Assembly (NCBI GenBank): GCA_003254925.1
Contig: QANZ01048681.1
Span: 78,062-142,061 of the forward strand
Direction: 5' to 3'
Origin: Chamaecrista fasciculata
Taxonomy: Eukaryota; Streptophyta; Magnoliopsida; Fabales; Fabaceae
DNA: 64,000 bases
Part shown: positions 47,092 through 58,260 of the stretch, one piece after another
Layout: every line of letters begins with the position of its first letter
Numbering within the stretch: position 1 is the first letter of the stretch
Position numbers and translations under genes: made by a program
Notes under the pieces: generated by a model
What the model was told of the DNA's origin: nothing
Databases searched by the model: none
Seen by the model: the letters and a program-made list of their open reading frames with translations, nothing else

Positions 47092-47477
47092 GATACTATT
47101 TTTCATAAATTTGACTTTATGATTGGATGCATAATTAAATCTAATAGTAAATACTAAAATGTTAAAATTTTACTAAGTAAAATATATTTGAAGTGATGTG
47201 TCGCCAAGGATTGCATTATCCTTGTCATGTTGAGTATAAATTGATTTTGGTCAATGAATAAGTCACTATCTAAAACCACCAAGTAAGACTTGATGACTAA
47301 ATTTTATTTGGCTCCTTCTCTCTAAAATTGTTAAAACTTCAAAGCAAATGGATTATGTACATCACATAATTGATTGCATCATCTGATTATATACGGTGAT
47401 GTTGGCAATGCAATTCCATGTCACATTTTAAATGGATAAGAAATAATGGTGTTTATTAGTTTATATCTTAAATTAAT

Positions 47478-48151
47478 GGGTAAATTGTAGTTTGGTACCC
47501 TGTGGATAGGGGCGATTTCACTTTGGTACCCTGAAGAAAAAATTTTTGCAGATTGGTGCTCCTAAAAAATTTTTGCAGATTTCACTACAAACAAATCAAA
47601 ACCTCCAAATTTTTCTAAAATCAAGCCCCACAAAAATGTACTTGAATGACAATTTCAGCTTCTGTAGTTGAATATGGAAATTTTTTGATAAATCATAGAT
47701 GTTCATTTGTCTTTTGAGGTTCTAAGGACTATTTTGGTAAAGATCATAAACTTTTGGGATTAAAGTGTAATTAAATTAGGACCTATTCAAAAGAAATCTT
47801 ATGAAAAGGAGAAAGTTCTGTAATATTAGAATTCTAAAGACCCTTTTATAATTAATTTCAACTCAACAGTAAAATTACATAATGTACTCTTTAGTTTTTG
47901 TTTTCTTTATGTTTTGATCCCTTTTAGTAAAGGGAAAGGACTTAAACGCATAAGAGAAGACTTGTTGGGAGGTTTTTGACATTTTAACGTGGTCACAATC
48001 ACATTTGACGTTAAATCCTAACGGAAATAAAGCACAGGGGACCAATTCGCTAACGGAGCAAACCACGGGGCACCAATCTGTAAAAATTTTTCTTTCAAGG
48101 TACCAAAGTGGAATCACCCCTAACCACAGGTTACCAAACTGCAATTTACCC
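47478..48151. mobile_element. Mutator-like foldback element, family F, copy 2 (both ends present)
   Basis: Ends GGGTAAATTGTAGTTTGGTA and TACCAAACTGCAATTTACCC. Flanking 9-mers taaattaat (47469-47477) and taaatttat (48152-48160) differ at one base, fitting a Mutator-type target duplication. The left arm is shortened compared with copy 1 at 40329, the right arm is full length, and the shared loop (acaaacaaatcaaaacctcc) is present. A duplicated 'aaatttttgcagat' sits in the left arm. Confidence 0.75.
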
Positions 48152-48353
48152 TAAATTTATTATTAAAATTAAAATACATAATAAATTTTTTTGATACAAT
48201 CAAGAGACAATAACTTAAATTATATTATTTTGGCCAAAAAAGAAACTATAAATTATTTAAATTCTCTCTCAAAAGATTTAAAAAAATGAGAAAATGTGTA
48301 AGCAAGCCCACTTAAACGTAAATGACATGTCATGTTAGTGAAAAAAAAAAAAA

Positions 48354-49092
48354 NNNNNNNNNNNNNNNNNNNNNNNNNNNNNNNNNNNNNNNNNNNNNNN
48401 NNNNNNNNNNNNNNNNNNNNNNNNNNNNNNNNNNNNNNNNNNNNNNNNNNNNNNNNNNNNNNNNNNNNNNNNNNNNNNNNNNNNNNNNNNNNNNNNNNNN
48501 NNNNNNNNNNNNNNNNNNNNNNNNNNNNNNNNNNNNNNNNNNNNNNNNNNNNNNNNNNNNNNNNNNNNNNNNNNNNNNNNNNNNNNNNNNNNNNNNNNNN
48601 NNNNNNNNNNNNNNNNNNNNNNNNNNNNNNNNNNNNNNNNNNNNNNNNNNNNNNNNNNNNNNNNNNNNNNNNNNNNNNNNNNNNNNNNNNNNNNNNNNNN
48701 NNNNNNNNNNNNNNNNNNNNNNNNNNNNNNNNNNNNNNNNNNNNNNNNNNNNNNNNNNNNNNNNNNNNNNNNNNNNNNNNNNNNNNNNNNNNNNNNNNNN
48801 NNNNNNNNNNNNNNNNNNNNNNNNNNNNNNNNNNNNNNNNNNNNNNNNNNNNNNNNNNNNNNNNNNNNNNNNNNNNNNNNNNNNNNNNNNNNNNNNNNNN
48901 NNNNNNNNNNNNNNNNNNNNNNNNNNNNNNNNNNNNNNNNNNNNNNNNNNNNNNNNNNNNNNNNNNNNNNNNNNNNNNNNNNNNNNNNNNNNNNNNNNNN
49001 NNNNNNNNNNNNNNNNNNNNNNNNNNNNNNNNNNNNNNNNNNNNNNNNNNNNNNNNNNNNNNNNNNNNNNNNNNNNNNNNNNNNNNNNNNNN
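48354..49092. other. Assembly gap of 739 N
   Basis: Unsequenced, bounded by A13 on the left and A11 on the right. Any translation across it is meaningless. Confidence 1.
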
Positions 49093-50072
49093 AAAAAAAA
49101 AAAGAGGGTTCACTTTGAAACCCTCAAGGTTTTGTTCTGAGATAAAATATTTAATTTTACTAACTATATTAATCTCAGTTTTTATCATCAGGGTGTCATG
49201 TCTATTTTTGTCAATTTTATTAATTAAAAATACTTTTATTTTATGTTCAAACAATTTTTATAATTCAATAATACTTTTATTTTTGATATCCAAATATAGA
49301 ATAATTAAAAGATCTTTTTTAAAAATTTTATATATAAAATATGTTTTTTAAAAATTTATCCAAACAAGTCTTAAAATGTGCACCTTATATCTTTGTTATA
49401 AGATTCATCCAATTATAAGCTTGATTTACATTTTCTTTCTTTTATAATTGGTCATGCAAAAAGGTGTGTTTAATATTCTCTGATTCTCTCTATTATAATT
49501 GGTCATGCATAATATTTTTGTCATGTGTCAAATATTAATTGAAGAACCTTATAGTAAAGATATAACCAACGTTGTCTAAGACTTGTACTTTATAAATGTA
49601 TCTTTGATCATTGTTCTTTATTTTTAAATTTCCTTTCCTTAGAATCTAAAACAAAGAGTCAATCGCGAAGTTTCATGGCTGTGNTATATATTATTATTAG
49701 TATTGAAATTTAACTCAATTATTTGAAGTCTGGCAGGCATGAGAATATGCCAACATGGTATTCACTTTTGAGTCAAAAAGTTTGGAAATGATTATGAGTG
49801 AATGCTGAATAGAAACTAAGTTGAAAGGAAATGAATGATATGAAAAGTTTGTGCACGTATTATATTTTATTAAAATGTTTTATAAAAAAGTGTAAATAGA
49901 ATAGAGGGAGAAATAGTGAGTGGAAGGAGTTATGATTGGCGACAATAACTAGTTAATGCACTGCCATAGCCCATTTGTTTTGTTTGTGTGATGTGATGAT
50001 GGATATTAATTCATGATATCTAACGCTACATGCATTACACTCACCATATCTCTTTATAACTCCATTCTACGA
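49093..50072. other. AT-rich intergenic DNA, no gene seen
   Basis: No gene supported. A single N at 49684. The phrase 'tataattggtcatgc' occurs twice (about 49445 and 49495), a small direct repeat. Confidence 0.55.
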
Positions 50073-50268
50073 TTTTTTTAAATAAATATAGTTTTGGACT
50101 AAATTATTTTTGAACAGATATCGTGTTTGAAAGAATTTTTAATTTTATACCAATTTTACTACTCATTTAATATTCTTATAAAAAAAATTGGTGTAAAATC
50201 ACAATTTCTTTCAAACATGATACCTATTCAAAAATATTTTAGTCCAAAATTATATTTATTTTAAAAAT
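50073..50268. mobile_element. Foldback MITE
   Basis: Arms from ttttttaaataaatatagtt (left) and aattatatttattttaaaaa (right) pair along about 80 bp each, including 'gtttgaaagaattttta' against its inverse. About 196 bp. Family not recognised. Confidence 0.7.
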
Positions 50269-50575
50269 AAACATAGTTTATTATATCTCTAAAGTTTTAA
50301 GTTTAATTCGTTAATAAATAAAATTAAATCAATCTAAAAATAAGTTTAGAATAAAAAAAAAGTAAAAAATAACTACTTTATCACAGATTAAACTCAAAGT
50401 ACATATCAAACTTTTGATAGAAATTTCAGTTCCATTCATGCACATAACATTTGTAAAACATTTGTCGTTACTACTTACTAATGTTACAATGTGTCTTGTC
50501 TTGGAACTGAAATAATTAATTTACCCTAAACAATTTCTGAAAAAAATTTATGTTCCATTAATTATATTTGCAAAT

Positions 50576-51161
50576 GTAGCAACAGACGCATTTGCTCAAG
50601 TAAAACCCTAGCTGCCTAAAAAATCTCTCTTATGAGAGTCGAGTTTTCTCTCAAACCTTTCCTCATGAGGGATCACTTCTCTCTTTCATGAGAGATTTCA
50701 CCCTTTTTCATATTAGGGTTATCGGCGGTGCCTCCTAGCTTTGGCCTTCTGCGGTGGAGTTCTTTTCTGTGTGTTTTCTACGGTGGTGGTTTTCAAGTTT
50801 AGGTGGTTTTCGGCGAGTTTCCTTCCTAGATCTGTGTGTTCTCTGCTCGTGTTCGTTTGTTTTCTGCAGCGGGTTTTGTGGCGGCGACGCCGACGTTCTA
50901 GATCTGGTCAGGTTTTTTGTTGTTGTAGCTTTAGTTGGATCTCTAGATCCGTTAATCTGGCAGCTGATTGTCTTGTCAATTTGTCTGACACGAAGATGGA
51001 TCCTCTTGGATGGGAAGCAAACCCCCCACTTTCATCAATTGATGTTCTGTCTAGTGTTCTTGTTAATGCTAAGGAGAGATTGGATTATTTTTTTGTATTT
51101 TTATTTATACTGATTTTGCCTTACTTTTGAATGAATTATTTTTTTTTTTCAGACAAAAAAA
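50576..51161 (+). mobile_element. Short non-autonomous LINE derivative, copy 1
   Basis: The insertion ends in an A-rich tail and is flanked by a perfect 15-bp duplication attatatttgcaaat (50561-50575, 51162-51176), so it is a target-primed insertion. The 3' part encodes VNLAADCLVNL, the tail of a LINE RNase H domain, followed by a 3' UTR shared with 56273-56937. The 5' part is a GC-richer leader with 'tctctc..catgagag' repeats. Endonuclease and reverse transcriptase regions are absent, so it consists of joined 5' and 3' ends of a LINE. Confidence 0.75.
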
Positions 51162-51176
51162 ATTATATTTGCAAAT

Positions 51177-52683
51177 AATCAATTTGACTCGATCAACGTA
51201 AATCTCTCTAGTCTCTATGCATCTTTATGGCCTTGGAATTGCATATTAACATCAGTACATATCGATAAGAATAGACTATACACGTCACGTTGTGTCTCTC
51301 GTAAGATACTAAAATGACTATTAATACTTCTTGCCAGACTGTGTTATTCTTAATTATAATGCATTTTCATAACAAATGCTCTACGTGGAAAATCCTTCCA
51401 ATTTGATGACACAAGTAAACGTCCACTGTTTTGTATTATATAAAAAAAAAATTAAAGGGTTATTTTGATTGTAAATGTATATCTTAATGTTCATTCAAGT
51501 CCTTTTAAGTTTTTATGTTTCAAAATATTTAAATTGATCTTAAATATTGACAAAATATTTTATTTTAATCTCAAATTATTAAATGTGTTAATATATTTTT
51601 TGTTTCAAGTTCGAATGTGATGAGACCAAAGCTACTATACATGTTGCTTTTGAATAATACTTTCTCTATTCAGTTGGAGTCATCAGCAAAAGACTTCAAA
51701 TCGAGTCCCAAAAGCGTGTCATTCTTTTCACTGTCGAAAAATCAAAATTGATCATATCTCTCACATTTCAATTCTGAGTGCGAAGAATTCAAAACTACAA
51801 ATTACTCTTAACAAGTTATTTTATTTTGAAGTTGGAACCGATAGTAGATGGGATTAAATAAAGGTTGAAAGCCGAGTTGCAACTAAAAAATTAAAAAAAT
51901 ATATAAAAAAAAAAATTAGTTTCAAACTCATTTTTAGTTTGATTTAACCATATTTATTCACGATCTCCACTTATCAAAAGAAAAAAAAAACTCTTTAAAA
52001 ATAAATTATAATTTTAAACTTGTCGTACTTGAACTTGAAATAAGATAATATCACTAATTTTAAATGATTATTTATGTCGCCTTTCTCAAATTGTTCAACT
52101 AATTTTGTTTGCTTAACTCTGTGTTGATAATTAAGGAATTTTGTAAGCTACAAGGGTTACTCCCAAAGTCGCAATATAATAAAATAACTGATTGTGATCA
52201 TTTTATACAAAGACTGACAATTATTTCATAATCAATGAGTGGATGGAATGTATGACTGCATTTTGCACAGTATCTAGAAGATCTTAAAAAGCATGCCTAA
52301 ACATGTTAAGTTGAAGATTAGGAAAATAATTAATTATATTATATTTAAGGAATCTAGAATATATAATATTTGAAGAAGAAAATGACATGTACAGTACAGT
52401 ACTGTTAAGTTGTTTTTGCGTTGTCCTTGGATTTAAATAATCCCATAGTGATAAATTCCTTTATTCGCTTCGGTTCTGTTTGTATCTATTCAATTTATTT
52501 TGTATTAAATTAATCCCGTTTAAATAAGTTATTAAGCCCATTAAAGAAAATTGTTATGCAATGTTCATTTTGATGAGTGTAATGTAAATAAATCATGCAT
52601 ATCAATTTAACTTGGTTTCCCGTGTTGTGGCTGTTTGTATCTATTCAAACTTTGTCCACCAACATTTTTTTTTCTCAAAAGTA
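51177..52683. other. AT-rich intergenic DNA, no gene seen
   Basis: No gene or recognisable element ends. Confidence 0.55.
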
Positions 52684-53049
52684 CTAATTTCATCCACAAA
52701 TTTTATACTAATTGTCGATTTTGTCCCTAATTTTTTTTACTGTCAATTTCATCTACAATATTTCACATTTTGATTAATTTTATTATTTGACTAACTTTTT
52801 TCAATAAATTAACGACAGACTGCATCATGATTTTCAATCTAAGTTAATATTTGAGTTTCTTTTTCTATCAATTTTACATTACAAATCATTAGTCACATAT
52901 ATTCTATCGTTAATAATTGGCTAAAGTAAGAGTAAATGATAAAATTGACCAAAATGTGAAATATTGGAGACGAAATTGACAATGCAAAAAAATCGAAGAC
53001 AAAATTGACAGTTAGCGTAAAGTTTTGGAATGAAATTAATATTTTTTTT
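52684..53049. mobile_element. Foldback MITE, family C, copy 1
   Basis: The left phrases 'aattgtcgattttgtcccta' and 'atttcacattttgattaatt' are mirrored on the right by 'aaaattgaccaaaatgtgaa' and 'gacaaaattgacagttagcg'. Two relatives are at 60061-60430 and 61841-62182. Confidence 0.7.
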
Positions 53050-53389
53050 CCTTTTTTAAAAAAAAAATAAAGGAGATCGAAGATTCGAAGGAGATAAGAA
53101 TAAAACAAAATCTAAAATGAAAATAAAAAAGTCGAAAAATATTTAATGGACGTTGATGCACTGATGTCATTATGTCGGTTGATCACATGGTACTCAATTG
53201 TGAATAACTATTTTAGCCTTTAATTTAATGAACGAATGGATCAATCAGTTAACTAATTGAGTCACTTTAATCAATAACCTCAAGACACTAATTAATAAAT
53301 ATTATTATATATTAATAATTTATCAAAAATATTACAGAAATTACAATTTTTATTTTTACTTTTTTAAATTAATTTTATTTGGGTTAAAG

Positions 53390-53661
53390 TACAAATTCAG
53401 GCTTTTATCTTTTTGGTTAGGTTACAAATCATTTTTTTTTTTATAGATTCAATTTCTTATGTTTTGGTCAAGTTGTAAATCATATCGTTTTTTGTCACAA
53501 AATTGGTTTCATACTTTCATATCTTTTGATCATTGGATATCATATGTTTGTAAAAAGTTCTATCATTCTATCTCCATTGATAAGTGTGACGACAACGGTT
53601 AATGTGAATGACCAAAATTGCAAACAAAAAAAGAAAATATAGTTCCAAAATTGCAACTTAT
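53390..53661. mobile_element. MITE-like arm ending at an N
   Basis: Phrases 'ttaggttacaaatca', 'caagttgtaaatcat' and 'accaaaattgcaaac' suggest paired arms, but the right end is cut at the N at 53662. A second partial foldback (aacatgtatcctagaatata near 53728; aacatgtgtcctaagagtac near 53859) follows. Confidence 0.4.
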
Positions 53662-53930
53662 NTTGGTTCTTAAATTATTATTTTTATTTTATTTGATCCT
53701 CAAATTATAAGGTTTTATCTAACATGTATCCTAGAATATATTTTAATGTTTCTTCTGATTGGTTAGTAGAGCATCTCATATCTTGAAATCTACGAAAATT
53801 TATTTAAAAAATAATTTTTAATGTTTAAAAACTCACTTGACCAATTAAAAGAAACCTTAACATGTGTCCTAAGAGTACATATTAGAAGGACCAAAATTAT
53901 AAAATCAGTTTCATTTTAGTCATCAAAATA

Positions 53931-54717
53931 TAATTTGAACTTGATTTGACTAGATGACCCGGCTTGACATGACTCAATTTTAATCGAAGACAAGTGTCTA
54001 ACTATACACTCACTGGTCCTCAATCTCATATGAAGTCACTAATCTTAAAAGTGGTCCTTGGAAAAGAAACACAGTCAAAGTATCTGAAATAATTCTAAAA
54101 ACCTATACTTCTAGGCTGAAATAGCCTTTGTCCATTTTTCAGTTTTCACCACTCACCCTAGGTCTAGAATCTAATTCAATAATTAATGCATTCTTACCTA
54201 ATTGCCTTTACTCTTTTTGCAAACCTTATCCAAATTTTTATAGCCACGATAATAAACATTTTTTATATTTTCTTTTATAAATTTTAATTTAACTATAAAT
54301 ATAAATATAACTATATATATATATATATGAAAATAAATATAATATTATGCTTTATAAATGAGTTAAATTGCAGAATTATAAAGATATTATAGTTTTATTA
54401 TATATATTAAAATAATTTAATGATGTAATATATTTTCATGATCTAAATAAAACAGATTGTACATGAAGAAAATTTGGGTCAACATGTTCTATTTAATACG
54501 AGTTTAAAAGAAAATAGAAAAATCAGAATCAAGATAACACAGATTAATCTCTCTTCTTGTGCTAAAGATCTTATCATTTTTGAAATAACTCAGTTACATT
54601 TATTTTTTCATTTATTTAATTTTTTAGGTAGCTAAAAATGTAAAAATTGACAAAAAGAAAATGATGTCAATAAGAAATATATTTTCTTAAAATTTAAGAA
54701 TGAGATTATTATTATTA
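53931..54717. other. AT-rich intergenic DNA, no gene seen
   Basis: No gene supported. A (TA)n tract near 54312-54328. Confidence 0.55.
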
Positions 54718-54727
54718 TTTTTTTTTG

Positions 54728-55160
54728 GCTAGAAAAGAATGTATTTTATTAAAGAAAACAAGAAGAATACAAATACCAATAGGCAAAGCCCCCAAAAAAC
54801 AGAAAATACATAAGAAAATCAACCTATACCAGCATCTACAATACCAGCATCAAGAAACAAAATATTAGCTAGAGAGGATAGGGGTTTATCAACCCAATCC
54901 AAAGGACACATTCTCGAGAGACCCCTTCTGGCAAGCCAATCTGTTGCCTTGTTTGCATATGCCAATCCCTTCTGGCAAGCCAATCTGCTGCCTTGTTTGC
55001 ATCCTTGCCAATAGATTCAATCGAAATCCCAGGGACTAAAGCTACCATATCAACTATATCAGAAACAAGAACTTCACTTTCCCAAGGACACGAAGAAAGT
55101 CCTTTAACACAATTCACTAACAATTCAAAAACCATCCAGCACAGTGCCACAGTCATTTCT
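54728..55160 (-). mobile_element. 5'-truncated LINE end with RNase H remnant
   Basis: The minus strand encodes LVNCVKGLSSCPWESEVLVS and IGKDANKAADWLARRDW, the C-terminal part of the RNase H domain of plant L1-type LINEs (conserved NxxADWLA). A 3' UTR leads to a terminal A run (T run at 54718-54727 on the plus strand). A segment of about 48 bp (cttctggcaagccaatctg...) is tandemly duplicated at 54925 and 54971. Severely 5'-truncated, as is usual for LINEs. Confidence 0.75.
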
Positions 55161-55278
55161 CAAAATAATGCCAACACCTCCGGCACAAAGAGCTTTATTT
55201 TAAAAAGTTTACTTCCTTTATTTTAAAAGTAAGCACGTGCATTTTCATCTACCCTAATTACTTTTCTCTCTTGAGTAT

Positions 55279-55665
55279 TGTTGGGATATTTTTTTTTAGG
55301 GAACTTATCCATCTTATTCAATCGGTAAATACCCTCTTATATAGGGAAGTACATATGAAATCATAGATTCAAAATATCTAAAAAATCTTAATAAAAAATT
55401 CTAAAAATCAATCTCAAATCTGAAAGATATAATTCAAGTAGAAAATCAATCTGAAAGATATCTCAAACAGATTTTGGGAATAGCAGAAAAATATAATTCA
55501 AGTAATCTTCCTAAAATCTATTACTTGCTAACAAACTTCTAATTAAATAAATACAATAATCAAAATAAAATCAATTCCCCCAAAGACTCGGCCAAGAGCT
55601 CAACTACTCCCCAATTTTTGAATTACTAACATTAATAATAATAATAATTCTAACTATTCCTAACA
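55279..55665 (-). mobile_element. Solo LTR with intact target-site duplication
   Basis: The minus strand runs from TGTTAGGAATAGTTAG to AAATATCCCAACA, with matching inverted ends. It is flanked by a perfect 5-bp duplication agtat (55274-55278 and 55666-55670). A TATA-like 'ctatataagaggg' lies about 70 bp from the LTR end. No internal region or second LTR: a solo LTR, probably Copia, and fairly recent judging by its clean ends. Confidence 0.85.
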
Positions 55666-55670
55666 AGTAT

Positions 55671-56263
55671 CTCACTGATTTTAACATTCGAGTAGCTTTG
55701 AAGACTGAAGACTCTAATCTTTTCATGTCCGATTGCCAAAGACCCTCTTAATCTTGGGTAACCCCTTTATCATTTAGGAACGATAAAAATTTAGATATTA
55801 TTGAAGAATTGTTATTCTTTGCAAAATTATCCTTCCCTTCCCATGTGTGAATGAGAAGTGAGTGGAAGGTGTGGCATGAGTTTTCAATTTTCATCAATCA
55901 CTTGATTGGCTTTGTTTGGTATGATGTGCATTCTGAGTATGTCACAATTTTTTGGTTCACCAAATTAGGAATGCACAAATACCACTGATTTTTCACATCT
56001 ATCCTTCAACCTCTTTTCTTCTTTGGACCAAAAGATGAGTAGTGATTTCATTGGCTTTTTTAAGAAGGCCACGTGGCCCCCATCATGTCCAAGTTATAGT
56101 TTTTAAAAAACTAAAGTATACTTAATTTAAAAGTTAATAACAAAAAAATTAATGACAAAATGTATTTTATACATAAAATAAAATAAGATTTGAACTCTGG
56201 TTATTTAGTTAAAAGATCAAGTGAAAAAATTACTAGACTTATCTCTTCTAGTTGTCCAAGCTA
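55671..56263. other. Intergenic DNA, no gene seen
   Basis: Nothing recognisable. Confidence 0.5.
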
Positions 56264-56272
56264 TATATTCAT

Positions 56273-56937
56273 CGAAATAGACAAGTGGAAAATTTTAAAA
56301 CTCTTATCCTCAAAATCTCTCCTTCGTGAGAGAAAACCCTCTCCGTCGTGAGAGTTTTTCTGAGTGAAACTTTGGGTCGCCGCTATCTCAGCGACGGTGG
56401 CCCTCCCTCTTGTTATAGAGTTTTGTGGCGACGGTGTTTTGGATCAGGGCTCCCATGGCGGCGAATTTGGACTAGACATTCCATGGAGGTTTCTGGCTTC
56501 CACAATGGCTTCCTGGTCTGGTTTTGATTTTTGGGTGCTCTTTCATGGCGTCGTTTCGTTTTATTATCTTATTATTCTTGCTTTGAGTCTGTTTATGTCT
56601 TTTTTAAGAACAACCATTGTAGTTGCTTGCTGTCTTGTTTGGAAGGGTTTGTCTCTCTTAGATGACTTTATTTATGTTTCTTGTTTTTTTATAGTTGTAG
56701 CTTTAGTTGGATCTCTAGATCCGCTAACTTGGCAGTTGATTATCTTGTCATTTGTCTAAAACGAGGATGAGTCCTCTTGGATGAGTTGTAAACCCCCCAC
56801 CTTTGTCAGTTGATATCCTTTTTAGTGTTGTTGTTTATGCTAGGAAGGAATTGACTATTTTTACTTTGTTTTCGTTTGTATTGTGCTTGACTTTGCCTTG
56901 TTTTTGAATGAATTATATTTCAGGAAAAAAAAAATTG
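56273..56937 (+). mobile_element. Short non-autonomous LINE derivative, copy 2
   Basis: The last 250 bp closely match copy 1 (gttgtagctttagttggatc, tctagatccg, ttttgaatgaattat), ending in an A run. It is bracketed by tatattcat (56264-56272, 56938-56946), a likely target duplication. The first part (tctctccttcgtgagagaaa) has the same character as the copy 1 leader but is diverged. No endonuclease or polymerase domain. Confidence 0.7.
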
Positions 56938-57699
56938 TATATTCATTTATGATTAGAAAACTATAGCCTTAAATGGCATAAAAAAATTTAAATAATAAAA
57001 AATCTGTAATATTTTTTTTGAGTTTTTAAAACATAATAGTACTTTAACTTCTTACAAATTAAAAATAATAATTTTTTCAACAATTTCCCATCAATATAAT
57101 GTAGTAAGAAAAAATAAATATATCATCATATTCTCAAAATTGAATATGAAAATTTAAAAGAAGTTAATATTATTATTTTTTAAATTTATGGTTTCACCTT
57201 TTTATTTTTATTTTTATTTTTTTTAGATGTTTTGATTAGTGTCTCATAAATATTAGTTTAAAAATTCTTATAATATAATCCTAAAAAAAGAGTATGACTG
57301 TATAAAATGGCGTTATTATGTAACTGGCGAGTGTAGTGTGTGGAGTGGAGGCATCCAAAAGAAATAATGACAATTTTTATTTTGTGGCATCAGAAAGACT
57401 TTTGATCACGGACGCCACATTAACACCTGCCTATTTGCTATCAAAAAGGCATAATTACTTTCTTCATTTGACCATTATAAGATTTTTCAGTAAATGACTG
57501 TGATTGATATCTCAAATTTATCTGTTGAATACTTGATTTAAAAGGGTTATAATTGATAATTTAATTTATACTTGTCTAAAATTATATTTTGAATGAAATA
57601 TCATTTTTCTTGAAGTTTCCAAAATTGACTGGGGGAAGTAAAATATAGGACAAAAAAATGTAAAACCAACTTTCTTGAGAGGACAAAATAAGTAAAACT

Positions 57700-57975
57700 A
57701 TGGTTCAATCTCTAGAGTTGACATTGTTGGGGGTTCTGAATGTTTTGTCTATGAGATTCGAATGAGATTAATCTTCGCCTAAACCATTACACGAATAGGC
57801 AGGGAAAACTCATAGTTTAACAAAAATAAATAAGTTGTACCTTAAGTTGAAGGTTAAGATTCAAATTATAAAGTTGAAATTTTTGAGAAAACTTTAACTA
57901 TTCGATTCCGACCTGAATACAATTAGTTTTTACTTAGATCATTACACTATTAGTAGATAAAACTCATAGTTAAAA
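57700..57975 (+). repeat. Two SINE-like copies, head to tail
   Basis: 57700-57825 and 57850-57975 both run through an 'attag..tttcgcctaaaccatta / tttttacttagatcattaca' block to 'aaaactcatagtt'. They match the 3' part of the repeat at 11591-11760; the 5' parts are decayed or absent. Confidence 0.5.
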
Positions 57976-58260
57976 AAAAACACTAAATTATTAAATAGAA
58001 CCATGGTTTGGAGTGGTCGAGCACTGATCGGCCTCTGTAGAAATGTATTAATTTTATATTATCTTTTTGTTAGTGATAAGTACGTTATTTTGCCTATTTT
58101 AAGGGATAATTACTAATTTATTTGTATTCAAATTATGATTTTATCCCAATATATCTTAATTATTTGATTTTCCCCGCTATCCTAAGTTTAAACTCAAAAT
58201 ATGATATCTTGTGTTAAAATTTGATATTTTGTGAATATCATATCTTTTAAACTTAGGATA

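Noticed and set aside
48253-49351. Three apparent open frames of 272-339 codons
   Set aside because: They consist almost wholly of the N gap.
50741-51130. Two overlapping frames of 119 and 129 codons as a possible gene
   Set aside because: They lie inside the LINE derivative bounded by the 15-bp target duplication; only the RNase H tail is meaningful.
56364-56759. 131-codon frame as a possible gene
   Set aside because: Part of the second LINE derivative, with the same tail as copy 1.
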